Part shown: one piece after another, positions 1-5,891 of the stretch
Layout of the letters: every line of letters begins with the position of its first letter
Numbering within the stretch: the first letter of the stretch is position 1
Assembly: GCA_016210825.1 (NCBI GenBank)
Contig: JACQTM010000039.1
Coordinates: forward strand, 1 to 8,507
DNA: 8,507 nt
Direction of reading: 5' to 3'
Source of the DNA: Hyphomicrobiales bacterium
GTDB lineage: Bacteria; Pseudomonadota; Alphaproteobacteria; Rhizobiales; Xanthobacteraceae
Made by a program: the position numbers and the translations under genes
The notes under the pieces: model-generated
Told to the model about the DNA's origin: nothing
The model's input: only the letters and a program-made list of their open reading frames with translations
Database searches by the model: none

Positions 1-37
1 GCTCCGGCCGCTCGCCGTCGAGCTCGTAAATCGGCAT
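1..37 (-). CDS. Start of a gamma carbonic anhydrase-like protein (partial, runs off the window)
   Basis: Only the first 12 codons are inside the window, read leftward from an ATG at 37-35. They give MPIYELDGERPE. This opening strongly resembles the N-terminus of rhizobial gamma carbonic anhydrase family proteins (left-handed beta-helix, hexapeptide-repeat trimers that bind a metal), which typically begin M-x-x-Y-E-L-D-G followed by a Pro-Glu. A GGAG ribosome binding site (plus-strand ctcc at 45-48) lies 7 bases before the ATG, which supports this start over the out-of-frame ATG at 41-39. The gene follows the DUF6949-like gene on the same strand after an 87-base gap, so co-transcription is possible. 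The catalytic histidines lie outside the window, so the family call rests on N-terminal resemblance alone and activity cannot be judged. Confidence 0.55.
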   Translation of the reverse strand, partial: MPIYELDGERPE

Positions 38-124
38 GCATGCTCTCCGCGCTTTGTAACACGCGCGAACTTGCCACGGACATTTCGGATTGGCGAGGGT
101 ATTGGCGCCGGAAATGGACTTGGA

Positions 125-457
125 TCAGACCTGCAAGACGCCGACGGCCTGCAACGCCAACACCACGATGCTGCCGGAGGCGAGGCTCCAGAAGCTCGCG
201 AGAACGGTCGCCGTCGCCGCCGGCACGAAGCCACGGCCTTCGAGCTGGCAGGCGCGAAATGTGTTGCGCATGATGATGAAGGGCGCGGCAAAGACGAGGA
301 ACGGCACAGTGAGGACGACGTCGGCGCGCGCGGCACCGGTCAAGAGTTCGAAGCTTGCCGGTTGCGCGGTGAGAAGCTGATAGCCGGTCGCAAGCGAGCC
401 GGCGAACGCATAGCCAAGCCCGACCAGCAGCAACGATTGAAACGTCTGATAATCCAC
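125..457 (-). CDS. Small three-helix membrane protein, DUF6949-like
   Basis: A 110-residue, very hydrophobic protein with three likely membrane segments, at about residues 7-28, 46-64 and 79-106. A short loop between the second and third holds the basic motif IIMRNTFRACQLEGR, like the conserved core of the DUF6949 family of Hyphomicrobiales; the family match is from memory. The start chosen is GTG at 457-455 (VDYQTFQ), because a GGAG site (plus-strand ctcc at 466-469) sits 8 bases upstream. The longer ATG reading from 508 would add a 17-residue Arg/Cys-rich tail and has no such site. The function is unknown. It is divergent from the 621 gene and upstream of the partial carbonic anhydrase-like gene on the same strand. 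Confidence 0.75.
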   Translation of the reverse strand: MDYQTFQSLLLVGLGYAFAGSLATGYQLLTAQPASFELLTGAARADVVLTVPFLVFAAPFIIMRNTFRACQLEGRGFVPAATATVLASFWSLASGSIVVLALQAVGVLQV

Positions 458-573
458 GCCGCACGCTCCGCCACAACGCCTCCATGTTTTCAGAGCATTG
501 GGGGGCACGCCAGCGAAAGGTTAAGAGAAGGTAAACGCGCTAAAGCTGGCCTGCGGCTGCGATTTTGCCGCCG

Positions 574-582
574 TGGCATAAT
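574..582 (+). promoter_or_regulatory. Candidate extended -10 promoter for the 621 gene
   Basis: TGGCATAAT fits the extended -10 pattern TGnTATAAT with one mismatch. It lies 38 bases before the ATG at 621, in the 163-base gap between divergent genes. No convincing TTGACA-like -35 is seen at 16-18 bases upstream, which is tolerable for an extended -10 promoter. This is pattern-based only. Confidence 0.35.
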
Positions 583-620
583 TGCCGAGTTGATTCGGCC
601 GCCGAAGGCGAGACGCCGCG

Positions 621-1349
621 ATGAGCTACTCGGATCCCTATCCGCACCCGCAGCATGCGCGCGAACGCGACCGCCGCGCGGCGCGCAACCTGCTGGCGCT
701 CCCAATTGCGCTGTTCTTCGGCTTCGTGCTGCTCGCGCTCGCCTACGTCGCCTACGTGCTGTGGCCGCGCTGGCCGGCGCCGGTCGCGGATGGTGCTCCC
801 TCGCTGCCGATCACGGTCGCGGGCGTCACCTTCAATGTTCCGCCGGCGGCGATCCGCGTCGCCATGCAGCGGCGCGCCGGCCCGCAGCAGCGCCTCGATC
901 TCGCGTATCTTTGGCCCTCGCTCGCGCCGCCCGATCCCAAGACCCTGCCCGCGCCCACGGTGCCGGGGCAGGCTTTCGACCGCATGTTCGTCACCATTAC
1001 GAACGCCGACGGCGCCCTACCCCCGGTCGAACGCTTCAAGACCATCTATCCGCGCTATCTGGAACTGCAGATCATCTCCGGCCCCGATGGGCTCGCGGTG
1101 CGTCCGTTCCGCGACGGCAGCCCTTATCAGGGCGAGGATTTGATCTACGATCCGGCGGCGCCGGAGCCGTTCATCCTGCGCTGCTCGCGCGACGGGTCGG
1201 GACAGACCGCGGGTATCTGCCTCTACGACCGGCGCATGGGCGCAGCCGACATCACCGTGCGCTTCCCGCGCAGCTGGCTATCCGAATGGCGCAACGTCTC
1301 GCGCGCCATCGACAAATTGGTCGCGGGGATGAAGCCAAGCGGCGGCTGA
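621..1349 (+). CDS. Single-pass membrane-anchored protein of unknown function
   Basis: 242 residues. A basic, Pro/His/Arg-rich N-terminal tail (about 1-23) is followed by one strong membrane segment (about 24-48, ending at WPRW). After a Pro/Ala-rich linker, the remaining 190 or so residues form a soluble domain, most simply placed in the periplasm by the positive-inside rule. Recognisable stretches include SLPITVAGVTFNVPPAAIR (61-79), FDRMFVTITNADG (119-131) and two cysteines (188 and 200) close enough to pair as a disulfide. I know no function; similar proteins appear as conserved hypotheticals in Bradyrhizobium relatives (recalled, not searched). The start is ATG at 621 with GAAGG at 604-608, 12 bases upstream, a loose ribosome site. 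The gene stands alone, divergent from the DUF6949-like gene, and ends 14 bases before the convergent DUF3126 stop. Its codons look more GC-rich than those of the 5892-8148 genes. Confidence 0.85.
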   Translation: MSYSDPYPHPQHARERDRRAARNLLALPIALFFGFVLLALAYVAYVLWPRWPAPVADGAPSLPITVAGVTFNVPPAAIRVAMQRRAGPQQRLDLAYLWPSLAPPDPKTLPAPTVPGQAFDRMFVTITNADGALPPVERFKTIYPRYLELQIISGPDGLAVRPFRDGSPYQGEDLIYDPAAPEPFILRCSRDGSGQTAGICLYDRRMGAADITVRFPRSWLSEWRNVSRAIDKLVAGMKPSGG

Positions 1350-1350
1350 G

Positions 1351-1364
1351 ACGCGCGGCCGCGT
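1351..1364. terminator. Small GC hairpin filling the convergent gap
   Basis: ACGCG-CGGC-CGCGT can fold as a 5-bp stem with a 4-base loop, and it contains the perfect 10-base palindrome CGCGGCCGCG at 1354-1363. It occupies the 14 bases between two facing stop codons (TGA at 1347-1349 on plus, TAA read at 1366-1364 on minus). No T-run follows on either strand, so a role as a bidirectional terminator is weakly supported. Confidence 0.25.
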
Positions 1365-1573
1365 TATTCGAGATCGTTCGCCAGGATCGCCATCTGGAAA
1401 TTGTAAGAACGGTCTTCGTCTTCGTCGTCCACGAACAACACGCCGATGAATTCCTCGCCGATATAGACCTCGGCGGAATCGTCCTTCTTTGGCCGTGGTA
1501 CGACGCGAATCTTGGCATTGCTGAAAAGGCGCTTGAGATACGCGTCGAGCTTGCGGATTTCTTGGACGTCCAC
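1364..1573 (-). CDS. DUF3126 family small protein
   Basis: 69 residues, matching the length and character of the DUF3126 family (PF11324) of alphaproteobacteria. It starts MDVQEIRKLDAYLKRLF (helix), continues with the basic strand AKIRVVPRPKK (20-30), then EVYIGEEFIGVLFVDDEDEDRSYNFQMAIL (35-64), an alternating beta pattern with a very acidic turn. No catalytic residues or membrane segments are visible. The start codon is GTG at 1573-1571, with AGGAG 6 bases upstream. The gene follows cysE on the same strand after 57 bases with no obvious terminator, so the two are probably co-transcribed; cysE-DUF3126 adjacency is, to my knowledge, common in Hyphomicrobiales. The role is unknown. A link to cysteine synthesis is suggested only by position. 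Confidence 0.88.
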   Translation of the reverse strand: MDVQEIRKLDAYLKRLFSNAKIRVVPRPKKDDSAEVYIGEEFIGVLFVDDEDEDRSYNFQMAILANDLE

Positions 1574-1631
1574 GGGCTACTCCTGATGATCCGCGTCGGT
1601 GACGCGTTGTAATTCGTTCGTCGTTGGGAAA

Positions 1632-2456
1632 TTACGGCCCGACGTCGTATAGCATCTGATCCATGGTTCGCGAAGGTTCGGGGCAGCCGGCCTCGCCGAT
1701 CACTTTCGCCGGCACGCCGGCCACGGTGACATTGGGCGGCACCGAATGGACCACCACCGAGCCGGAAGCAACGCGCGCGCAATGACCGACCTCGATGTTG
1801 CCGAGGATCTTCGCGCCCGCACCAAGCATCACGCCGCGGCGGATTTTCGGATGGCGGTCACCATCCTCCTTGCCGGTGCCACCGAGAGTGACGCCGTGGA
1901 GGATCGACACGTCGTCCTCGATCACCGCGGTCTCGCCGACAACGAGGCCGGTGGCGTGATCGAGGAAAATGCCGCGCCCGATGCGCGCGGCCGGATGGAT
2001 GTCGCACTGAAATACCGCGGACGATCGGCTCTGCAGATAGTAGGCGAAGTCCTTGCGGTTCTTGGCGTAGAGCCAATGCGCGAGCCGGTGCGCCGCAATA
2101 GCGTGGAAGCCCTTGAAGTAGAGCACGGGCTCGAGGAAGCGATCGGTTGCCGGATCGCGGTCGACGGTCGCCATGATATCGGCGCGGAACATCTCGCCGA
2201 TTGCCGGCTCGGCTTCGAGCGCGTCGGCATAGGCTTGACGGATCAGCTCGCCGGAAACATCCGCATGATGCAGCCGCTCGGTGACGCGATGGACCACCGC
2301 GGCTTCGAGCGTGTCATGGTGCAGGACGGTCGAATAGATGAAGGTGGCAAGCTCGGGCTCGCGCCGCACCACATCTTCGGCTTCGGTGCGCACGCGCGCC
2401 CAAACCGGATCGACCTTGTCGAGCGCCTTCGTCAACCGTGTCTGATGCTGGGCCAT
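1632..2456 (-). CDS. cysE: Serine O-acetyltransferase
   Basis: Transfers an acetyl group from acetyl-CoA to L-serine, giving O-acetylserine for cysteine synthesis in the cytoplasm. The 274 residues match the family length (E. coli CysE has 273). The N-terminal helical domain (about 1-145, with FKGFHAIAAHRLAHWLY at 114-130) is followed by the left-handed beta-helix of hexapeptide repeats (about 150-254). Expected active-site elements are present: D152 and H167 (in FLDHATG) match the E. coli D143/H158 pair, and R201-H202 match R192/H193. The C-terminus ends in YDVGP rather than the Ile that docks into CysK in the cysteine synthase complex. The start is ATG at 2456, with GGGAGG just upstream; the longer reading from 2519 lacks such a site. 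A 127-base gap separates it from the hydrolase gene upstream. The gap contains an AT-rich block at 2494-2503, unusual here and a possible -10 region. DUF3126 follows. Confidence 0.96.
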   Translation of the reverse strand: MAQHQTRLTKALDKVDPVWARVRTEAEDVVRREPELATFIYSTVLHHDTLEAAVVHRVTERLHHADVSGELIRQAYADALEAEPAIGEMFRADIMATVDRDPATDRFLEPVLYFKGFHAIAAHRLAHWLYAKNRKDFAYYLQSRSSAVFQCDIHPAARIGRGIFLDHATGLVVGETAVIEDDVSILHGVTLGGTGKEDGDRHPKIRRGVMLGAGAKILGNIEVGHCARVASGSVVVHSVPPNVTVAGVPAKVIGEAGCPEPSRTMDQMLYDVGP

Positions 2457-2583
2457 GTCGCCCTCCCGATGCGCCGTCGCGGTCGTTTGTCCGATATAAA
2501 TAACGATGGACTTTACCACCCGCCAGACGCTCGCGCCCGATCCTTAGACCGGCACGAGCGAATTCGCAAGCGACGGAAATCGT

Positions 2584-3492
2584 TTACCTTTCCGGCGAGG
2601 GTGGCGCGAGCCGGACGTTTAGAAAATCGAGGATCGCGGCTGAAAATTGATCGTTGCGATCGCCCGCGACCATATGCCGGGCCTCGCCCACATCGACGTA
2701 GTCGGCGTGCGGCACGAGTTCGAGAAATTCCTTGGCGTGCACCTCCTGCACGAGCTCGGAGGCGCCGCCGCGCACCAGCAATGCCGGGATTTGCAAGCTG
2801 CGCGCCGCCGCGACCAATGACGCTTCCAGTTTTTCGCGGTAGTCGGTCACGGTGCGCGGCCCGTCGAGAAAGCGTGGATCCCAGTGCCAGCGCCATCGCC
2901 CATCGGGAGAAAGGCGGAGATTTTTCTTCAAGCCGTCATGGCTGCGCGGGCGCGGCCGGTGCGGGAGGTATTCGGCGACGGCCTGGGCTGCGTCTTCGAT
3001 TGAGCCGAAGCCTTCCGCAGCGTATGCGCGCATGAAGCCGTGAATTTTTTTCACGCCCTCGCCATCGACGCGCGGGGTGATGTCAACGAGGACCAACGCG
3101 GAGACGACATGACCCATGCCCGCTTGCTCGGCCCCGCCTTCGGCGAGCAGCGCGGCGATCCCGCCGAGCGATGCGCCAATCGCGACCGGACGCGCGCTCG
3201 CGCGGCGCGTCAGTTCATCGGCGACAACCTTGACGTCGGCGGCGAAATCGGAAAAATCATAGGCGCCATTCGCGATCCAATCGGAATCGCCGTGACCGCG
3301 CTGATCGAGGGCATAGGCGATGCGCCCAGTGCGCGCAATGCGCTCGGCGGTGTCGCCCCAGGCGTGACGCGTCTGCCCGCCGCCATGAAGCAGCATGACC
3401 GCTGGTCCATTTTCGCCGAATACATCGGCGACGAGACGGTTGCCGGCGGCGCCGACGAATGTTGCGGTTGCGGGAGCGAGGTGACGGGTCAT
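2584..3492 (-). CDS. Alpha/beta-fold hydrolase (second of a coupled pair)
   Basis: 302 residues, near the usual size of cytoplasmic single-domain alpha/beta hydrolases. Landmarks in order: oxyanion-hole HGGG (36-39), DQRGHGDSD (63-71), nucleophile elbow GASLGG with Ser108, a cap region (about 140-225, rich in Arg, Trp and His), and the histidine loop ARHMVAGD with His273. The acid after strand 6 would be Glu246 in RGGASELV rather than the usual Asp. Ser-Glu-His triads occur in this superfamily; Asp137 (LVDITPR) is another candidate. The substrate cannot be deduced; esterase, lactonase, epoxide hydrolase-like or peroxidase-like members all share this frame, but Ser as nucleophile argues against epoxide hydrolase. 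The ATG at 3492-3490 overlaps the TGA of the upstream hydrolase (ATGA), and only weak purine-rich sequence precedes it, so translation is probably coupled. Confidence 0.92.
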   Translation of the reverse strand: MTRHLAPATATFVGAAGNRLVADVFGENGPAVMLLHGGGQTRHAWGDTAERIARTGRIAYALDQRGHGDSDWIANGAYDFSDFAADVKVVADELTRRASARPVAIGASLGGIAALLAEGGAEQAGMGHVVSALVLVDITPRVDGEGVKKIHGFMRAYAAEGFGSIEDAAQAVAEYLPHRPRPRSHDGLKKNLRLSPDGRWRWHWDPRFLDGPRTVTDYREKLEASLVAAARSLQIPALLVRGGASELVQEVHAKEFLELVPHADYVDVGEARHMVAGDRNDQFSAAILDFLNVRLAPPSPER

Positions 3493-4241
3493 GGCCGATC
3501 TTTCAAAAATTCAAGCACGGCGGCTTTGAACACTTTGTCGCCAACGGCAAGCATGTGATCGCGGCCGGGAATATCGAGGGTGCGCGCGCCGGGAATAAGA
3601 GCCGCAAGCTCCTTCGCCGGACCCGCGATTTCATCTGCAGTACCGGTCGCGATCAGCATCGGCACACCAAAGCGGCCAACCTCATCACGCGATAGGGTCT
3701 GGCGCGAGCCACGGATACAGGCCGCGAGCGCTTTCAGATCGGACTTCGTCTGTTCGGCAAAGGCGCGGAACATGCGTCCCATGGGATCGGATACATCGGT
3801 AAGCGCCGGCGCTTCCATGGCCCTTGCAATCGTTTCTGGAAGCCCAACGCCCTCCACCAGCTTGATGCCAAGGCCGCCGAGGATCGCGGAGCGCACACGC
3901 GCTGGATGCTTGAGTGCGAGAAACGCCGCTATCCGTGCACCCATGGAGTATCCGAAGATATCGGCGCGTGCGAGGCCAAGGTGATCGAGAAGCGCGCGCG
4001 CGTCCTCCGCCATCACCGCGCTGTGGTAGGCGCCGGGATCGTAGAGCTTGCCCGATTGACCATGGCCGCGATTATCGAGCGCGATGACGCGGCGCTCCGT
4101 TCCAGCCAGCGTCTGGACCCAGCCGGGTGAAATCCAGTTGACTTCCTTGGTCGAAGCAAAGCCGTGGATGAGTATGATCGGCTCGCCCTCGCCTTCGTCG
4201 AGAAAGGCGATCTCGACGCCCTGATTGTCAAATTTCGGCAT
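3489..4241 (-). CDS. Alpha/beta-fold hydrolase (first of a coupled pair)
   Basis: 250 residues. It opens MPKFDNQGVEIAFLDEGEGEPIILIHGF, the compact form found in many alphaproteobacterial hydrolases. Landmarks: oxyanion HGF (26-28), DNRGHGQS (56-63), nucleophile elbow GYSMG with Ser99, acid Asp203 in ATGTADEI, and His229 in GRDHMLAVGD, so a complete Ser-Asp-His triad. There is no signal peptide; it is probably cytoplasmic. Family relatives include enol-lactonases and general esterases, and the substrate is not deducible. The start is ATG at 4241. Reading further upstream to 4424 would run 148 bases into the preceding gene and give a low-complexity tail. This start leaves a 35-base gap after the upstream stop. 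The ribosome site is weak. The gene ends in an ATGA overlap with the next hydrolase; the two proteins are clearly different, not a recent duplication. Confidence 0.92.
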   Translation of the reverse strand: MPKFDNQGVEIAFLDEGEGEPIILIHGFASTKEVNWISPGWVQTLAGTERRVIALDNRGHGQSGKLYDPGAYHSAVMAEDARALLDHLGLARADIFGYSMGARIAAFLALKHPARVRSAILGGLGIKLVEGVGLPETIARAMEAPALTDVSDPMGRMFRAFAEQTKSDLKALAACIRGSRQTLSRDEVGRFGVPMLIATGTADEIAGPAKELAALIPGARTLDIPGRDHMLAVGDKVFKAAVLEFLKDRP

Positions 4242-4276
4242 GAGCTTTGGGAAGACTTTCGTGCGGGTGCCGGCTT

Positions 4277-5440
4277 TTACGCCCGCGGCGCCGTCATTGC
4301 CAAGTCGCGCTTCTTCGCGAGTTTCACCTTGCGCCGGCGGATGTGGCGCATCGTCGCCCGCTCGACCGCGGCCTTGATGGAAGACACAAAGCCAAGCACC
4401 ATCAACGCCGCGCCAAATAGCCAAAGCGCGAGATCAAGGATCGCGGCCGTAAGCGCGATCGCGCCACGGCCGAGGAATTTTAGGATCGCGCGGGTTTTGC
4501 CGCCCTTGGCCTCGGCAAGCTTGGCGACGCGCGACATTTGGCGCGGATTATCGGCAAGCTTCAGGCCGTCGAGCGCGGCCTGCGTGCCGGCCTTGGTTTG
4601 CACGCGGCTGACGTCGCGCGTGAGGCGAAAGAGGTCCTCGGCCTTTTCGATCTTCACCGCTTCGCGCGCGGCGCGCACGGCAAGCGCCGGTTCGGTAAGC
4701 GATGCACCGGCTAGTGCCTTCCGTAAGCTCGACCAATCGACGACACCGCGCAACGAGCGTGCGATCCATTCACCCATGCGCTCGCCGAGCCGGCCGGTCT
4801 TGCGCGCTGCCTTGACCACCGAGAGTCCGACGCGCGCCGGCGCCCCGGCGCCAAGCGTGACATAGGTGCCTGCGGTGATTGCGATGCCGACGCAGGACAG
4901 CCCAAGGATGAGGCGGTCGGCGGGTTGACCAGCGGCAAGCCGCGCGCCCTCGCGCACCGCATCGCGAATGTCACCAAATACGAAAATGTCGCCGAGCGCG
5001 GTGCCCGCGAGGCTAACGAGATCGTCCGGCTCTCCGCTGATCAATCCGCGCGCAAAGCCTTCGGCATGGGATGCAGGTGAATTCGCTACCGTGTTCGCCA
5101 CTTCGACCTTTTCGGCGAGATCGGACGCAATGGCAATGTTGCGCTCTTGAGCGAGCTCGACAAAACTCTTCGCCAAGTCTGGGTCCTTGTTGGTCAACGC
5201 CTGCTCGATTTCGCGCGTCGCGGCATTTGAGTCAAACGAGCGATCGAGCGCCCGATCGGCGAGGCTTACCGGGTCGTCCTCGATCGCGAGCAACATCGCC
5301 GACTCGATGGCGCGAGGAAGAAGCGCCAGCGCGCCGATCAGGAACGCCGTGGCAATCAGCAAGAAGAAACCGACGCGCAGGCGCGCCGCACGAGCCTCGC
5401 TGTTAGCGTCGGGTAATATCTTGCGAACCGAACGAATCAT
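4277..5440 (-). CDS. Membrane protein of unknown function, first gene of the hydrolase operon
   Basis: 387 residues, not recognised by function. Three membrane-type segments are visible: about 22-41 (RVGFFLLIATAFLIGALALL), 176-199 (weaker, Gly/Ala-rich) and 324-356 (long enough for a hairpin or one tilted helix). Between the first two lies a helical, acidic region with AIEDDPVSLADRALDRSFDSNAATREIEQAL (52-82). From 200 to 320 the protein is Ala/Lys/Arg-rich and probably helical. The C-terminus is strongly basic (RRRKVKLAKKR, 368-378), placing it in the cytoplasm. No enzyme motif is seen. The start is ATG at 5440, with AGGA 7 bases upstream. It leads the two hydrolase genes by 35 bases, so a shared transcript is likely. 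It is divergent from the zinc-finger gene at 5624. Similar proteins are, as I recall, conserved hypotheticals in rhizobia. Confidence 0.85.
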   Translation of the reverse strand: MIRSVRKILPDANSEARAARLRVGFFLLIATAFLIGALALLPRAIESAMLLAIEDDPVSLADRALDRSFDSNAATREIEQALTNKDPDLAKSFVELAQERNIAIASDLAEKVEVANTVANSPASHAEGFARGLISGEPDDLVSLAGTALGDIFVFGDIRDAVREGARLAAGQPADRLILGLSCVGIAITAGTYVTLGAGAPARVGLSVVKAARKTGRLGERMGEWIARSLRGVVDWSSLRKALAGASLTEPALAVRAAREAVKIEKAEDLFRLTRDVSRVQTKAGTQAALDGLKLADNPRQMSRVAKLAEAKGGKTRAILKFLGRGAIALTAAILDLALWLFGAALMVLGFVSSIKAAVERATMRHIRRRKVKLAKKRDLAMTAPRA

Positions 5441-5547
5441 CGATCCATCCTGATCTCACGCGCATCCGCTGTAAAAACGCACTGTCCGTGCTATTCCAAA
5501 CTGCTTGCTTACGACCTAAGCACAACGGCCATATAGGGAGCCGAGCC

Positions 5548-5575
5548 TTGCTTCGCATGACCTAAACGCTATGGT
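5548..5575 (+). promoter_or_regulatory. Weak sigma70-type promoter candidate for the 5624-8148 operon
   Basis: TTGCTT at 5548-5553 and TATGGT at 5570-5575, with a 16-base spacer, lie about 50 bases before the ATG at 5624 in the 183-base divergent gap. The match to TTGACA/TATAAT is partial (3/6 and 4/6). A second TTGCTT (5505-5510) with TATAGG (5532-5537) has an overlong spacer of 21. This is a candidate only. Confidence 0.22.
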
Positions 5576-5623
5576 GTTCGCCTTCGCTTCTTTCGTGGCG
5601 TTCGCGCGAGCACAGGTTGTTCC

Positions 5624-5869
5624 ATGGCTGATCACATCGTTCCGCATTTTCACAATGAGCCCGGTGTGCCGGTGATCGAGATCGGCGCGAAGGAGTTCAT
5701 GTGCGTCGGCGCCAAGCCGCCGATGGATCATCCGCACATATTCCTCGACATGGGTGACGGCACGGAAATCGTATGTGCCTATTGCTCGACCCTTTTCCGC
5801 TACGATCCCACGCTCGATCCGCACGCGGCGCGGCCCGCGGAGTGCGCCTTGACCGAACCCGCGGCTTAA
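5624..5869 (+). CDS. CHCC zinc-finger protein (NDUFS6 / zf-CHCC type)
   Basis: 81 residues. The zinc-finger core runs from about 26 to 60: Cys27, then DHPHIFLDMGD with His36 (or His38), then CAYC (Cys51, Cys54) and STLFRYDP. This C-H-C-C pattern with the CxYC and F-x-Y ending is that of zf-CHCC proteins (PF10276), the family of mitochondrial complex I subunit NDUFS6, whose alphaproteobacterial relatives bind zinc and can associate with complex I (family knowledge). Whether this copy does so is not shown by the sequence; no nuo gene is present. The start is ATG at 5624, with AGG 7 bases before it. It is the first gene of a probable operon, 22 bases before the monooxygenase gene, with no terminator between. 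The extra Cys74 in the tail is not part of the motif. Confidence 0.9.
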   Translation: MADHIVPHFHNEPGVPVIEIGAKEFMCVGAKPPMDHPHIFLDMGDGTEIVCAYCSTLFRYDPTLDPHAARPAECALTEPAA

Positions 5870-5891
5870 CCGCTGCGGCGGGCCTGCGGCC

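Noticed and set aside
71..1612. 513-codon open frame on the plus strand
   Set aside because: It crosses the DUF6949-like, 242-residue and DUF3126 genes in other frames or strand. The product is Arg/Ala-rich low-complexity protein with no recognisable domain, typical of GC-rich shadow frames.
2457..2519. N-terminal extension of CysE
   Set aside because: GGGAGG lies directly before the ATG at 2456, the resulting length matches the family, and the extra 21 residues are not CysE-like.
1746..3035. 429-codon open frame on the plus strand
   Set aside because: It lies antisense to cysE and the second hydrolase, both of which have complete catalytic motifs. It has no family resemblance.
4242..4424. 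N-terminal extension of the first hydrolase
   Set aside because: It would overlap the preceding gene by 148 bases and add 61 low-complexity residues. The family start MPKFDN at 4241 fits better.
4164..4865. 233-codon open frame on the plus strand
   Set aside because: It is antisense to the membrane protein gene and first hydrolase, Ser/Arg-rich, and has no plausible domain.
5479..5491. GCACTGTCCGTGC inverted repeat in the divergent gap as an operator
   Set aside because: Arms of only 4 bases are common by chance in GC-rich sequence, and there is no second copy or neighbouring regulator gene.
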